Part shown: positions 1 through 8,517 of the stretch, in pieces | Numbering within the stretch: the first letter of the stretch is position 1 | How the letters are laid out: every line of letters starts with the position of its first letter | Assembly (NCBI RefSeq): GCF_002028425.1 | Contig: NZ_CP020043.1 | Coordinates: 1-64,000, forward strand | DNA from: Streptomyces katrae | GTDB taxonomy: Bacteria; Actinomycetota; Actinomycetes; Streptomycetales; Streptomycetaceae | Reading direction: 5' to 3' | DNA: 64,000 nucleotides | Made by a program: the position numbers and the translations under genes | Notes under the pieces: model-generated | What the model was told of the DNA's origin: nothing | What the model saw: only the letters and a program-made list of their open reading frames with translations | Databases searched by the model: none

Positions 1-20
1 CTCCCAGCGCTTCGGCGCGG

Positions 21-407
21 ATGTGGTCCTGTGGACTGCCTGGGGATCACGGACCAGCGATGGCGGCTCACGGTCGGAGGCGACACAGTGGCCGGGGAGC
101 TGGACGACCGGCCAGCCGGTCAGCGCGGTACCGACCACGTCCTCTTCCGCAGGCTCCAGCCCAGCACAGCGACAAGTGCCTCGCGCTGGCGGGGGACAAT
201 TTCGAGCTGGACACCGACATCGTGCAGGCGGACTGTTCGTATGAGAATTACGTGGACTGGACGCTGACCGGTCGTGGAGACCGGTACGAAATCAGCCAAC
301 AGCACTGTGTCGGGCTGGCCGGGAAAACTCCCCGCAACGGCACCCCCGTCGACTACCAGGCCTGCACCGCGGCCACTCCGAAATGGCTGTTCAAACCCTG
401 GCAGTGA
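21..407 (+). pseudogene. C-terminal relic of a ricin-B-lectin-like protein
   Basis: The last 80 or so codons look like the end of a beta-trefoil carbohydrate-binding repeat, with spaced Cys residues and CLALAG and CVGLAG motifs each followed by an acidic/aromatic stretch ending in W. The upstream part of the frame is low-complexity Arg/Pro sequence. A better protein-like stretch (WRLTVGGDTVAGEL) lies in another + frame at about 55-170, so a frameshift is likely. The rest of the gene is off the left edge or deleted. Family assignment is tentative and no function should be assumed. Confidence 0.4.
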
Positions 408-489
408 GGCCGGAACCTCAGATGTCGCCGTGTGCGTCCCGTCCTGCTGGCTGGGCCGACCGCACCTCTGACGGTCATGGTGCCGACAC

Positions 490-1010
490 GCCTCCTGCCC
501 CGCCGAGGCGAAGACGCGGTGGACGGCCTTGTCCGAGTACGACATCCGGAACGCGAACAGGTAGCAGGTCACCAGCTCGCCGGCCAGCTTCACCGTGACT
601 CCCCGAAGCCGACCTCGGCCTCGGCGCCGGGCCCGTGGGTCTGCGGGACGCGTCGACCACACTCTTGCCGGCCTCCAGCCGGATCTCCTCGCGGCGGGCA
701 GCGACCGATCCGCGGACCATCTGGTAGGAGACATCGGCGCCGTACTCGTCCAGCAGCCGGTCGAAGATCCCCTTGACGGTGTGTCGCTGCTTGCGCGGTG
801 CGGTCAGATCGGCCGTGAGGATGCCGTCGATCACCGGCTTGTAGGGTCCAGTCGTGTCTCCCGCGGCTCCATCTTCTTCCGCGGTTCCGGCAACGCCGAG
901 ATCAGGGCCTAGCCAACGCCGTACTTCCGCATGAGCGCCCGCAACGACATGCCGCCCTTGGCGTCACGGCGGATCGCCGCGTACAGATCGACCTTGGACT
1001 TCGGCAGCAC
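490..1010 (-). pseudogene. istA: IS21-family IstA transposase relic (copy 1)
   Basis: The N-terminal signature SKVDLYAAIRRDAKGG...RKYGVG reads from a GTG near 1010 and hits an in-frame TAG at 909-911. Reading resumes as RKKMEPRETRLDP, shifts frame near 845 (VIDGILTADLTAPRKQRHT), and shifts again near 600-700 (VTVKLAGELVTCYLFAFRMSYS). All pieces are recognisable IstA segments, but the catalytic core beyond about residue 170 and all of IstB are missing. The outer end of this IS21 copy (about 1011-1078) matches copy 2 near 11,780. It was then abutted or entered by the ISL3 element. It cannot make an active transposase. Confidence 0.8.
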
Positions 1011-1070
1011 CCAGGCCCCTCGTCGTGGAGAGCACAACCATGGTCCCGAAGCAAGCACCGAGGTGTTCTC

Positions 1071-1101
1071 GAAACTCAGGTTCTGGCTCAACTTCTGTGG
1101 T
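1071..1101. repeat. Left target duplication and terminal repeat of the ISL3 element
   Basis: Target copy gaaactca (1071-1078) followed by the 23-bp terminal inverted repeat (1079-1101). The repeat pairs with 3312-3334 at 22 of 23 positions. Confidence 0.85.
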
Positions 1102-1115
1102 CTGGTCACGCTGAG

Positions 1116-1562
1116 TCAGTAGGTTAGATCCCGAGCGGCAGGTGTTTCTTGAAGCTCAGGCTGTGAATGGAGGGTTGCTCGAAGCTGGCCGACGATCTGT
1201 CGCCATAGCGGGCCCTCTGGGGTCTCGTCCCAGAGTTCGGCGAGCTCGGATTCCCCTGCAAGGACCCGGTCGAGGGCTTCGACGGCAAGGGTTCGGAGGT
1301 CACTGGCGAGGACAGGCAGGGCTTCGTTGGGCCCATAGCTTGTGGTGATCGGTTCGCCGTCTGGGCACTGGGCTGCAACGAGAGCGGCGGCTGCGACGGC
1401 CTCCACCGCATCCGAGCTGTCGAGGTAGTCCTGGGTCTGGACGGTCCGGGTCAGCGTGGTTCGGATGAGGTTCTCTCGCTGGTCCATGGCTGTCTCGTCC
1501 AGGGTGTAAGCGAAATCCGCAGCGGTGTCGTTGTCGAAGTGGCCGATGTCCCAGGTGCCCAT
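1116..1562 (-). CDS. DUF4259 domain protein, passenger of the ISL3 element
   Basis: A 148-aa protein starting MGTWDIGHFDNDTAADFAY, the hallmark N-terminus of the DUF4259 family. The remainder is helical and acidic (DSSDAVEAVAAAALVAAQ). DUF4259 proteins are small cytoplasmic proteins of unknown biochemical role, common in actinobacteria and often near toxin/immunity or mobile loci. The gene lies 55 bp downstream of the transposase on the same strand, inside the terminal repeats, so it probably rides on the transposase transcript and moves with the element. It is intact. Function is unknown; an immunity or stress role would be conjecture. Confidence 0.85.
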   Translation of the reverse strand: MGTWDIGHFDNDTAADFAYTLDETAMDQRENLIRTTLTRTVQTQDYLDSSDAVEAVAAAALVAAQCPDGEPITTSYGPNEALPVLASDLRTLAVEALDRVLAGESELAELWDETPEGPLWRQIVGQLRATLHSQPELQETPAARDLTY

Positions 1563-1617
1563 GTGATCTCCTCGCGTCGTCGTCCGGGGATCCTCGCATC
1601 GGCCACTGACATTGCGG

Positions 1618-3249
1618 TCATGAGGCGAGCAGTACTCGCTTGCGCAGAAGCTTGAAGCCGGCGCGTCCGTACATCTGCCGCTTGATCATTTTGATGCGGT
1701 TGACGTGGCCCTCGACGACGCCTGAGCTCCAGGGCAGGGTCAGGCCGGCAGTGACGGCTGCGAGGTCGCGTTCGAGGCCGTTGGCGAAGGTGTGGAGGCT
1801 GGGCAGGTCGTCGGCTCGGACGGCCTTGATCCATTCGGGGAGCCGTTCTCCCCGGAGCTGGGTGAGCATCTGCCCGAAGGATCGGACGTGACCGGCGAGG
1901 GCGTCCAGTTCGGGGCAGTGGGTGAGCACGGACTTGAGCTTCAGTCGCTCGTTCTCCGCGAGTGCGTCGGGGTGGGTCAGGATCCAACCGGCAACAGTTC
2001 GGGGAGATGGCGGTCGAGTACGTGGCATGGCGTCCCGGAAGGGACGAAGGTAGGCGCGGACGGCACCGTATCCACCTGAGTATCCGTGTGTCTGGATCTC
2101 CTTCCAGAGGGTCCAGGCGTTCGTGCAGCCCTCGGCCCACCGCTCGTGCAAGTACGGCTTGAAGTCGTCGAGCTTCGTCCTGCGGTTTTGCCACTGCCCT
2201 TGGAAGAGGTCTTCCGGGGTTGCCGCGTCGGCCAGACGCTGCACGGTTCGGTAGGTCATCCGGAGTTCGCGGGCGACCGCGCGACGACTGTGTCCCTCGC
2301 CGAGCATTCCCTGGACGATCGCGTGTTTCTCGCGGGTTCGGTCGGCGAACCGGTGCCCAGTGGGCCAGGGCGACACGCCAGTTTCTGCCGCCGGTGGCGT
2401 GGTGACGCTCTCGGAGCCGGGCGCCGCGAATGGCGCTCTCAGACAGGACCGATGGCGCGACACGCATCGCTCGGCGGCCTCGCCGAGGTTGCGCCAGAGA
2501 TGAAAGCGGTCTGCGACCTGCACCGCAGTGGGTGCCCCGGTGCTGGCGCCTTCGGCGAAGAAGGGGGCTCGGTCGCGGCATACCACCTCAATTGCGGGAC
2601 ACTCAGCAAGCCAGGCGGCGACGGTGGCTGCCTCGCGGTCGGGCAGCAGATCCACCGGTCTGCGGGTTTCGACATCAACCAGCACAGTCCCGTAGACACG
2701 GCCCTTGCGCATCGCGTACTCGTCGATGCCCACCACCCGCGGGGCCGACGTTTGAGGTTCAGGCATCGCCTCGACCAGCCGAAGTACCGTGCTGCGGCTG
2801 ACGGAGATACCGAAGATGTCCGCAAGTCGGGCGCCGGCCCGGCCGGCCAATGCGAGGCCCACCTCGGCCAAGGCTGAACGCAGCCGCTCGGTCCGCTGAC
2901 CGTAACGTCTGGTCAGTCCGGGGATCTGTTCAACGAAGGTCTGCCGTCGGCAGGAGGTATCCGTGCAAGTGAACCGGCGGACCTGCAGGCGAAGCACTAC
3001 ACGCCTCCCGGCGCTGGGCAGATCGGCAGGAAACCGCAGGTAGGACCCATGAATCCGGTTCGACCATCTTCCGCAGCCCGGACACTCAGCACCGGCAGAC
3101 TTGCGCGTGACGCCGATCCAGATCGCCTCGCCGTCGTCCTCAGCTGACATGACCGCGACTTCAGGGTCCGACAAGAACAGGAGCTCTCCCAGCCGGAGCA
3201 GCACTTCGTTCACGGCTCCGAACTCTCGGGCACGGCACGGCAGCCCCAA
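1618..3249 (-). CDS. ISL3-family transposase
   Basis: A 543-aa DDE transposase. Order: N-terminal zinc ribbon (ECPGCGRWSNRIHG and a second Cys pair CTDTSCRRQTF), helix-turn-helix (LADIFGISVSRSTVLRL), DDE domain opening GIDEYAMRKGRVYGTVLVD and VADRFHLWRNLGE, and C-terminal VVEGHVNRIKMIKRQMYGRAGF, all in the ISL3 order. Length is normal and the frame is open, so it is probably active. Start is uncertain: a GTG near 3213 or an ATG further in would also fit. It moves the element bounded by 1079-1101 and 3312-3334. Confidence 0.9.
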   Translation of the reverse strand: MGLPCRAREFGAVNEVLLRLGELLFLSDPEVAVMSAEDDGEAIWIGVTRKSAGAECPGCGRWSNRIHGSYLRFPADLPSAGRRVVLRLQVRRFTCTDTSCRRQTFVEQIPGLTRRYGQRTERLRSALAEVGLALAGRAGARLADIFGISVSRSTVLRLVEAMPEPQTSAPRVVGIDEYAMRKGRVYGTVLVDVETRRPVDLLPDREAATVAAWLAECPAIEVVCRDRAPFFAEGASTGAPTAVQVADRFHLWRNLGEAAERCVSRHRSCLRAPFAAPGSESVTTPPAAETGVSPWPTGHRFADRTREKHAIVQGMLGEGHSRRAVARELRMTYRTVQRLADAATPEDLFQGQWQNRRTKLDDFKPYLHERWAEGCTNAWTLWKEIQTHGYSGGYGAVRAYLRPFRDAMPRTRPPSPRTVAGWILTHPDALAENERLKLKSVLTHCPELDALAGHVRSFGQMLTQLRGERLPEWIKAVRADDLPSLHTFANGLERDLAAVTAGLTLPWSSGVVEGHVNRIKMIKRQMYGRAGFKLLRKRVLLAS

Positions 3250-3311
3250 GTCGTTTCAGGACGATCTTGCGAGAGACACGACCAAGATCAACAATCACGG
3301 AGCGTTGACGC

Positions 3312-3342
3312 ACCACAAAAGTTGAGCCAGAACCAAAACTCA
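3312..3342. repeat. Right terminal repeat and target duplication of the ISL3 element
   Basis: Inverted copy of the 23-bp terminus (3312-3334) followed by aaaactca (3335-3342), which matches the left target copy at 7 of 8 bases. Confidence 0.85.
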
Positions 3343-3540
3343 TGAACATCCGCGGCCCTCTTGATCGCCCACTGCTGACGGAACTCATCGACAAACGCTG
3401 TTCCTAGAAGTGAACGAAGCCAGGTACTGGCAGGCGTGGGCTGCCACCCGAGAGCGTAGCGGATCGATAGCTTCCGGAACGCGAAAGGAACCGCCCTGCC
3501 GGGTGAGCCGGTGCTACGGGGTGGGACGGCCTCCTGCGGG

Positions 3541-5613
3541 CTATTGCGGCGCGGGGTCGGGTTCGGAAGGGCCAGCGGGCAGCCGGAAGGGGGGTTTGTC
3601 GCCGATGCGTTCCCACCACAGGCCGGCACGGTCGCGGAAGTGGACCGTGAGCGCTTGGTCTGTAGAGCCGGGCGGGAGGAACCATTCGTGGCCGTCGCCG
3701 TCGCCGTCGCTCATCAGGATGAGCGGCACGGAGAACTCATCTCCTGCCAGGAGAGCACCGGAGGTCTTGCTTTCTGGTGTGCCCCAGAGCGGTTGGATGT
3801 GCTGGCGGCCGCCGTGGGTGTAGGTGGCGCGGAGGACCCGTACTTCCGTTAGGGGGTCGTTGCTGCTGTTGCTAACGACAGCGTGGCTGTGGTCGAGGCG
3901 GGAGCTCACCTGGAGGGCCTGTGCTGCGGCACGCGCGTAGTCCGACACCCCGTCCTTGAGGTACGCGCGGATGGTGCTGCAGAAGGCCTTCAGCTCTTCT
4001 GTCGGCCTTGCGTACCACCCGTTGTCGAAGACCTTCTGAGACCAGAGCGCCTTGTCGCCTCGGGGCACCTGACGTACCCAGGACTCCAGCTCGCCACAGG
4101 GCACCACGAACAGTCCGAAGTCGGCGGCCGCCCGCAGCAGGCGCTCCGCAGCGTTGTAAGGATCGCCCTGAAGGCCGCCCAGGCCGGACTTCTTGAGATC
4201 CCCCCACCGGTCACCGCCCTTGGCCAGCTTGGTGAGCTCACCGAGTACTCGGTCTGGAAGCGGGTCACTGGCTTTGATGCCCTTCAGGAGCGCGTCCATC
4301 TCGGTCTTGAATCCGCCTGCGGAGATCTCGCTCCGAGATCCGGCAGCATGCTCTCGGAGGCATTTGAGGTCCGACTCCAGGTGTTCGGTGACGCCTTCGA
4401 GGCTTTTGACGGCTCGGGCGAGACCAGACCGGAGGTAGTCGAAGTCGGCGATGACTGCAGTTGGGATACCGCACTGCCGCAGCCGCCGCGCGGTGTCGCC
4501 CAGGGGCGCTTTGCCACTGGTGTGGAGGAAGAGGGTGTTGTCGTGTGCGGCCGCTGCCTCCTTGGTTGCGTCGAAGGCCGCAGCGTAGAACTGGCAGTCA
4601 CCGGCAGCTTCGCATAGCACAACCCGGTCGTAGAACAATCCCGAGGGCAGGTTGGAGTACCGCAGCAGGGGAGTGCGCAGCAGGCCCTGCACGGCGTCCG
4701 GTTTGAGCACCCGGGCGGCAGGGGTTCCTGATGACCGATCGAGGCGGACGATCGACACCGGCCGGCCCTGTTCCGCTTCAAGGACTCCGGCAAGAAAGTC
4801 GGCGCTGTGCGTCGCAACGAACAGCTGCGTCTGCCCCTGGAGGCCGGCCAGAAGACGGCCGAGAAGGCGTGCTTGCGGCGGGTGCAAAAACGCCTCGGGC
4901 TCGTCGATGATCACCAGCGGAGCGGGACGCACCATCACCTGAAGCAGGATCTGAACGAAGCTGCGGAAGCCGTCCCCCTGCGCTGACACCAAGGGCAGGT
5001 ATCGGTACGCCGCGGCGACTTCTTGCGCCGCCCCTGGGAGAGCGTCTCGGAGGTCGGGGTGAGGCCGGCCAACGCGGAGCCTGATCTGCTCGTCGTACCG
5101 GTCTACACAGACGTAGTGGCCAAACGCCTGATGCACCAAGTCCGCGAAACGCGACTCAGCGTCGCGGTCCTCGTACAGGTACTGGAGCCTGGACTGCGAT
5201 GGCAGCAGAGGGTCCCAATGGTCCACCTCCGCCTCGACCTGCAGCCGGTCGTCGGTCCACAGCGTCTGCTTGACGAAGGGGGCGAGCTCCGCGAGCGTGA
5301 AGGCTGGCCAGCGGTGCGCGATGGAGTCCTTGAGGATCCTGTCCCCCCTGGGTGTCCACGTCCGGTAGCCACGCTCCTCCAGCCACGCCATGAACTCCTC
5401 GCTGCTCCCGCTGTGCCGTGGAAGGGCTTGCCGGATCCAGCGGGTGCTGCCGGCTGTCATACCAGGGAGCTCTACTTGCGTGTTGAGTTCACGGAGCAGA
5501 AGCGACTTGCCGCTGTTGTTGGCACCGATGAAGAGCGTCATGCCGTCCTGCGGCGGCTCCACTATGAGGCCTGTATTGAGCATGATCTCGGTGACAGCGA
5601 AGGTGATTGCCAT
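3541..5613 (-). CDS. OLD-family ATPase/TOPRIM nuclease (candidate phage defence)
   Basis: The 690-aa protein begins MAITFAVTEIML; a G-rich ribosome site (ggggggcaac) supports ATG 5613 over the longer frame. The N-terminal ABC-type ATPase has Walker A GANNSGKS (about residues 30-37), a signature-like LVSAQGDGFRS and Walker B LVIIDEPEAFLHP followed by the switch His (ATHSADF). The C-terminal half carries a TOPRIM-like block (VVLCEAAGDCQFY, then VIADFDYL), the layout of OLD endonucleases. Family members act in phage or plasmid exclusion as ATP-regulated nucleases. No UvrD-like helicase (GajB) is adjacent, so this is a single-gene OLD rather than Gabija. It sits between an IS and a dehydrogenase relic. 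Confidence 0.8.
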   Translation of the reverse strand: MAITFAVTEIMLNTGLIVEPPQDGMTLFIGANNSGKSLLLRELNTQVELPGMTAGSTRWIRQALPRHSGSSEEFMAWLEERGYRTWTPRGDRILKDSIAHRWPAFTLAELAPFVKQTLWTDDRLQVEAEVDHWDPLLPSQSRLQYLYEDRDAESRFADLVHQAFGHYVCVDRYDEQIRLRVGRPHPDLRDALPGAAQEVAAAYRYLPLVSAQGDGFRSFVQILLQVMVRPAPLVIIDEPEAFLHPPQARLLGRLLAGLQGQTQLFVATHSADFLAGVLEAEQGRPVSIVRLDRSSGTPAARVLKPDAVQGLLRTPLLRYSNLPSGLFYDRVVLCEAAGDCQFYAAAFDATKEAAAAHDNTLFLHTSGKAPLGDTARRLRQCGIPTAVIADFDYLRSGLARAVKSLEGVTEHLESDLKCLREHAAGSRSEISAGGFKTEMDALLKGIKASDPLPDRVLGELTKLAKGGDRWGDLKKSGLGGLQGDPYNAAERLLRAAADFGLFVVPCGELESWVRQVPRGDKALWSQKVFDNGWYARPTEELKAFCSTIRAYLKDGVSDYARAAAQALQVSSRLDHSHAVVSNSSNDPLTEVRVLRATYTHGGRQHIQPLWGTPESKTSGALLAGDEFSVPLILMSDGDGDGHEWFLPPGSTDQALTVHFRDRAGLWWERIGDKPPFRLPAGPSEPDPAPQ

Positions 5614-5744
5614 GTTGCCCCCCGCACGGTCTGCACGTCGCTTCAGGAGCGACGTTGGTGATCTGCGAAGCGTATCGATCAGGCCATGCCTCCACCGGGG
5701 TTTTGCCCCGCTTGCTCGGTTGGTTCGGGCTGGGGTGCGACCCC

Positions 5745-5955
5745 GTGGGTGGTAGTAGCGGTCGGTGAGCGTGGCCAGCTCGTTGATCATGGAGATGTTG
5801 ACGAGCCGGAACGTGTTCTCGATCAGCTTGGCCAGCTCGGCGACCTTGGGTCCGGACACCCGCACCGTGGTCTCGAAGATGCCGTCGTAGAAGCCCTTGA
5901 TCACACCGAGCGATGCGGCGTCGATGCCGGACGCCACTGCGGGGGTGATGACCAC
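5745..5955 (-). pseudogene. Nucleotide-sugar dehydrogenase fragment
   Basis: About 65 codons read GPKVAELAKLIENTFRLVNI followed by SMINELA, the dimerisation helix of UDP-sugar/UDP-ManNAc dehydrogenases (normally ExxKLxENTxRxxNIAxxNE). The N-terminal Rossmann domain and the C-terminal UDP-binding domain are absent on both sides. The frame runs without a stop into the region upstream of the OLD gene, which explains why a naive ORF merges the two. It is a dead remnant of a polysaccharide gene disrupted when the accessory island formed. Confidence 0.7.
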
Positions 5956-6023
5956 GGGGGGCGGGAGGGGGCACCAAGCGGATCTGGTGAAGTTGGTTGC
6001 GTTGTGAGGCGTCCGCGCGGCCC

Positions 6024-6206
6024 CTACCGGTCGGCGGTGAGCTTGCCCGCGGCGGCCCAGCTGTCGGCGGGGACTTCGTGGATCCAGACCTGGACGGTCT
6101 CGGCAGGCAGCTGCAGGGTGTCCACGAAGGCGTCGGTGATCCGCGCGACCAGCTCGCGCTTGAGCTCGATGCTGCGGGGGCCCTGCTGGACGGTGACGAT
6201 CGGCAT
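6024..6206 (-). CDS. 4-oxalocrotonate tautomerase family enzyme
   Basis: A 60-aa protein beginning MPIVTVQQGPRS; removal of Met exposes the catalytic Pro-1 of the 4-OT superfamily. SIELKRELVARITDAFVDTL and VWIHEVPADSWAAAGK match the helix and beta-hairpin around the family's second Arg and aromatic residue. These enzymes form hexamers or dimers and tautomerise 2-hydroxymuconate-type keto-enols in aromatic catabolism. The length is the family norm. It lies 114 bp downstream of a LysR gene on the same strand, suggesting co-transcription or control by it. The substrate is unknown. Confidence 0.88.
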   Translation of the reverse strand: MPIVTVQQGPRSIELKRELVARITDAFVDTLQLPAETVQVWIHEVPADSWAAAGKLTADR

Positions 6207-6320
6207 GGTCTGCTCCTCAAAGTGGTTACGCTATCCGGCTCCTGATGTCCGGTCTGCGCTCTGAGAACAGTCCACCGCAGAGCCCGGCGGCGAACCAGAC
6301 GAGCTTCGCTCTGGCAGCGA

Positions 6321-7220
6321 TCACGATTCGTGATCGTGCGCGGCCCGCCCCCGGCAGGCCGCGACCAGCAGCTCCGGGTGCGGCACGGTGCGGCGCACCC
6401 CGAGCGCCAGCGGCAGGGCCAGCACCTGGTCCCGCAGCGGCCGAAAGGCGATCCGCGGATGGCTGGTCAGGCGGGCGTTGGCCGCGTAGACCACCGTCCA
6501 CATCGGGGTACCGGTGCCGATCGCGGCGAGCGTGTCCTGCAGGGTGCTGGACGCCAGGCCGGGGACGGGCTGGAAACCGGCCCGGTGGCAGGCGGTGAGC
6601 ACCAGGTCGACCAGCGCCGGATGGTTGCGGCGCTCGGTGAGCCGCAGCGGCAGTTCGGCGAGGTCCGCCAGATCGAGCTCGGAACGCTCCGCGAGCGGGT
6701 GACGGGCGGGCAGCGCGACCATCAACTCGTCGGCCGTCAGCGGCACGAAGCGCACGTCGTCGGTGCCCGCGGGAATCTCGCCGCGGACGAAGGCCGCGTC
6801 AAGGCGGCCGTCCGCGAGCCTGGCGAGCCGTTCCTGCACCGGAGCCGAGTGCAGTTCCACGCGGACCTCGGGCGCGTGCCGTTGGTAGGCGTCGAGGATC
6901 CGGTCGAGCCGCTCGCCGAGCCCGGTGATGGTACCGAGCCCGAACGCCCGGGCGCCGGGAGCGGCCAGTTCGGCGGCCAGCGCCGCGGCGGCGCGCTCGG
7001 CGGCCAGCACCTCCCGTGCGGCCGGCAGGAACCGTTCGCCGGCCGCGGTGAGCCGGACGTGCCGCGGCGAGCGGTCGAACAGCTCCACCTTCAACTCCCG
7101 CTCCAGCCGGCGCACCTGCTGGCTCACCGCCGGCTGGCCAAGCATCAACCGGTCGGCGGCCCGTCCGAAGTGCAACTCCTCCGCGACGGCGACGAAGCAC
7201 CGCAACTGGCGCAGTTCCAC
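6321..7220 (-). CDS. LysR-family transcriptional regulator
   Basis: From GTG 7220 (VELRQLRCFVAVAEELHFGR) the protein is 299 aa, the usual LysR length. The N-terminal winged helix-turn-helix includes AADRLMLGQPAVSQQVRRLE; the remainder is a periplasmic-binding-like effector domain (for example VRFVPLTADELMVALPARHP). The frame stays open upstream to 7346, but the alignment begins at the GTG. It precedes a 4-OT tautomerase on the same strand, a plausible target. One arm of the 48-bp inverted repeat lies just upstream (7303-7350), in its promoter region. Confidence 0.9.
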   Translation of the reverse strand: MELRQLRCFVAVAEELHFGRAADRLMLGQPAVSQQVRRLERELKVELFDRSPRHVRLTAAGERFLPAAREVLAAERAAAALAAELAAPGARAFGLGTITGLGERLDRILDAYQRHAPEVRVELHSAPVQERLARLADGRLDAAFVRGEIPAGTDDVRFVPLTADELMVALPARHPLAERSELDLADLAELPLRLTERRNHPALVDLVLTACHRAGFQPVPGLASSTLQDTLAAIGTGTPMWTVVYAANARLTSHPRIAFRPLRDQVLALPLALGVRRTVPHPELLVAACRGRAAHDHES

Positions 7221-7302
7221 GTGATCCCCCAGTTCCGGTCCCTGTCCCGATCTGCGGCGGCCCGCGAAGGCCCCCTGGCAGCGTACGGCCGAGCCGGGCA
7301 CG

Positions 7303-7350
7303 CGCATGAACCTGGCTCGCTCATCAGCCCCCTTGGAATCGATCACCTAG
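7303..7350. repeat. Left arm of 48-bp inverted repeat framing the methyltransferase
   Basis: Reads cgcatgaacctggctc...cttggaatcgatcacctag and is repeated inverted at 8228-8275 with about three differences including one indel. It ends 17 bp from the methyltransferase stop and overlaps the LysR promoter region. Confidence 0.85.
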
Positions 7351-7366
7351 GGAACCGGGAGGCGCT

Positions 7367-8218
7367 CTACCGGCGGACCGCCGAGATCAGTCCGCCGGGC
7401 CGCTCCTCGCGCTGCGGAGGGGTGCTGATCGGGCGGCCGTAGGCGGCAGCGCGCTCGCGCAGGGTGTGGCTGCCAGCCTCCCAGCCGTGCCCGGCCAGCC
7501 AGCCCACCGGGTCGTCGGGCATTTCCGAGACCCACATGGACGCCGCCGATCCCGGCGCGGCGTCCGCGCCGAAGCGCTCGATCACGCCGCGCGAGCCCAA
7601 TGTCAGCCCCATCCGACTGCCTGCCGCCGACTGCGTGCTGATCCGGGCCACCAGTAGCTCCACCGCGTCCTCGGGCAGATAGATCAGCAGTCCTTCGGCG
7701 ATCCACACGGTCGGCACCGCCGGGTCGTGCCCTGCGGCGGCCAGCGCGCCTGGCCAGTCCTCACGCAGATCCACCGCGACGGTGATCCGCTCGCAGCGCG
7801 CGACGGCCCGCTCCTGGCGCAGCACCGAAGCCTTGAAGTCCAGTGGCGCGGCGGTGTCGACCTCGAACAGCCGGGTGCCCTCGGGCCAGTCCATCCGGAA
7901 GGCCCGGCTGTCCATGCCGGCGCCGAGCAGCACGACCTGCCGGACCCCGGACGCGGAGGCCTGCTGCAACAGGTCGTCGAGGAACTTCGTCCTGATGACG
8001 ATGGAGAACGACACGGCCAGCCGGCGGCGTCGCGCGGCCTCGTCATCGGGCAGCGGCGGCGAGGAGGGCCACAGGCCGCCGGCGGTGGCGAAGACCTGTG
8101 CCAGTGGGTCGCGGAACAGCGCGTTCTCCCGCTCGGTCTCCAACGCCCGCACCCTGGCCACGCCCACTGCCGTGGCCCACACTCCCGACGGCTGCGCCCG
8201 CTCCCGCTCATCAGTCAC
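7367..8218 (-). CDS. Class I SAM-dependent methyltransferase (TIGR00027/LCMT-like)
   Basis: A 283-aa protein. The SAM-binding loop is VVLLGAGMDSRAFRMDWP (about residues 95-112), followed by the acidic strand RLFEVDTAAPL and the later VWIAEGLLIYLP, all characteristic of the TIGR00027/leucine carboxyl methyltransferase-like group common in actinobacteria. These usually O-methylate small molecules or carboxylates; the substrate here is unknown. The open frame is complete. The gene is enclosed tightly by inverted repeats 7303-7350 and 8228-8275, starting 10 bp from one arm and ending 17 bp from the other, so it may be a mobilised or invertible cassette. Confidence 0.85.
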   Translation of the reverse strand: MTDERERAQPSGVWATAVGVARVRALETERENALFRDPLAQVFATAGGLWPSSPPLPDDEAARRRRLAVSFSIVIRTKFLDDLLQQASASGVRQVVLLGAGMDSRAFRMDWPEGTRLFEVDTAAPLDFKASVLRQERAVARCERITVAVDLREDWPGALAAAGHDPAVPTVWIAEGLLIYLPEDAVELLVARISTQSAAGSRMGLTLGSRGVIERFGADAAPGSAASMWVSEMPDDPVGWLAGHGWEAGSHTLRERAAAYGRPISTPPQREERPGGLISAVRR

Positions 8219-8227
8219 CGCGCCAGC

Positions 8228-8275
8228 CTAGATGATCGATTCCAAGGGGCCTGATGAGCGGAGCCAGGTTCATGC
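8228..8275. repeat. Right arm of 48-bp inverted repeat framing the methyltransferase
   Basis: Inverted copy of 7303-7350, beginning ctagatgatcgattccaag 10 bp upstream of the methyltransferase start codon. Confidence 0.85.
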
Positions 8276-8517
8276 GTGGCCAGCCAGTCATGCGCGCACT
8301 GCCCGCCTACGACCACTAAAACCACCAATAGGCGAAGATCAACAGTCACCCTGTGTACGCGACCACACGAAGTGGACCAGCGCCTGAGAACGGAGAGCGA
8401 ATGTCGATGGGGGCCGGCACCGGTTCTTGATCGCGATGTCCGGAAATGTTGATGAGAACTGGCAGCACCCGGAGCGCTCGGCTCGGGCGTGTGGGTACGG
8501 ACGGACATAATTCGGCT

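Larger units (their letters stand above)
1079..3334. mobile_element. Complete ISL3-family element with passenger gene
   Basis: Near-perfect 23-bp terminal inverted repeats begin GGTTCTGGCTCAACTT (1079-1101; inverted at 3312-3334, one mismatch). They bound 2256 bp and are flanked by near-identical 8-bp direct repeats (gaaactca at 1071-1078, aaaactca at 3335-3342). Eight-bp duplications are normal for ISL3. Inside are an intact ISL3 transposase and, downstream of it on the same strand, an intact DUF4259 gene, so the element carries a passenger. Confidence 0.85.

Noticed and set aside
1079..3334. DUF4259 gene as a chromosomal gene next to an IS
   Set aside because: The inverted termini and target copies lie outside both genes, so the DUF4259 gene is inside the element.
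3541..5613. Gabija (GajA) assignment
   Set aside because: The ATPase-TOPRIM layout fits, but there is no UvrD-like helicase gene on either side, so a single-gene OLD call is safer.
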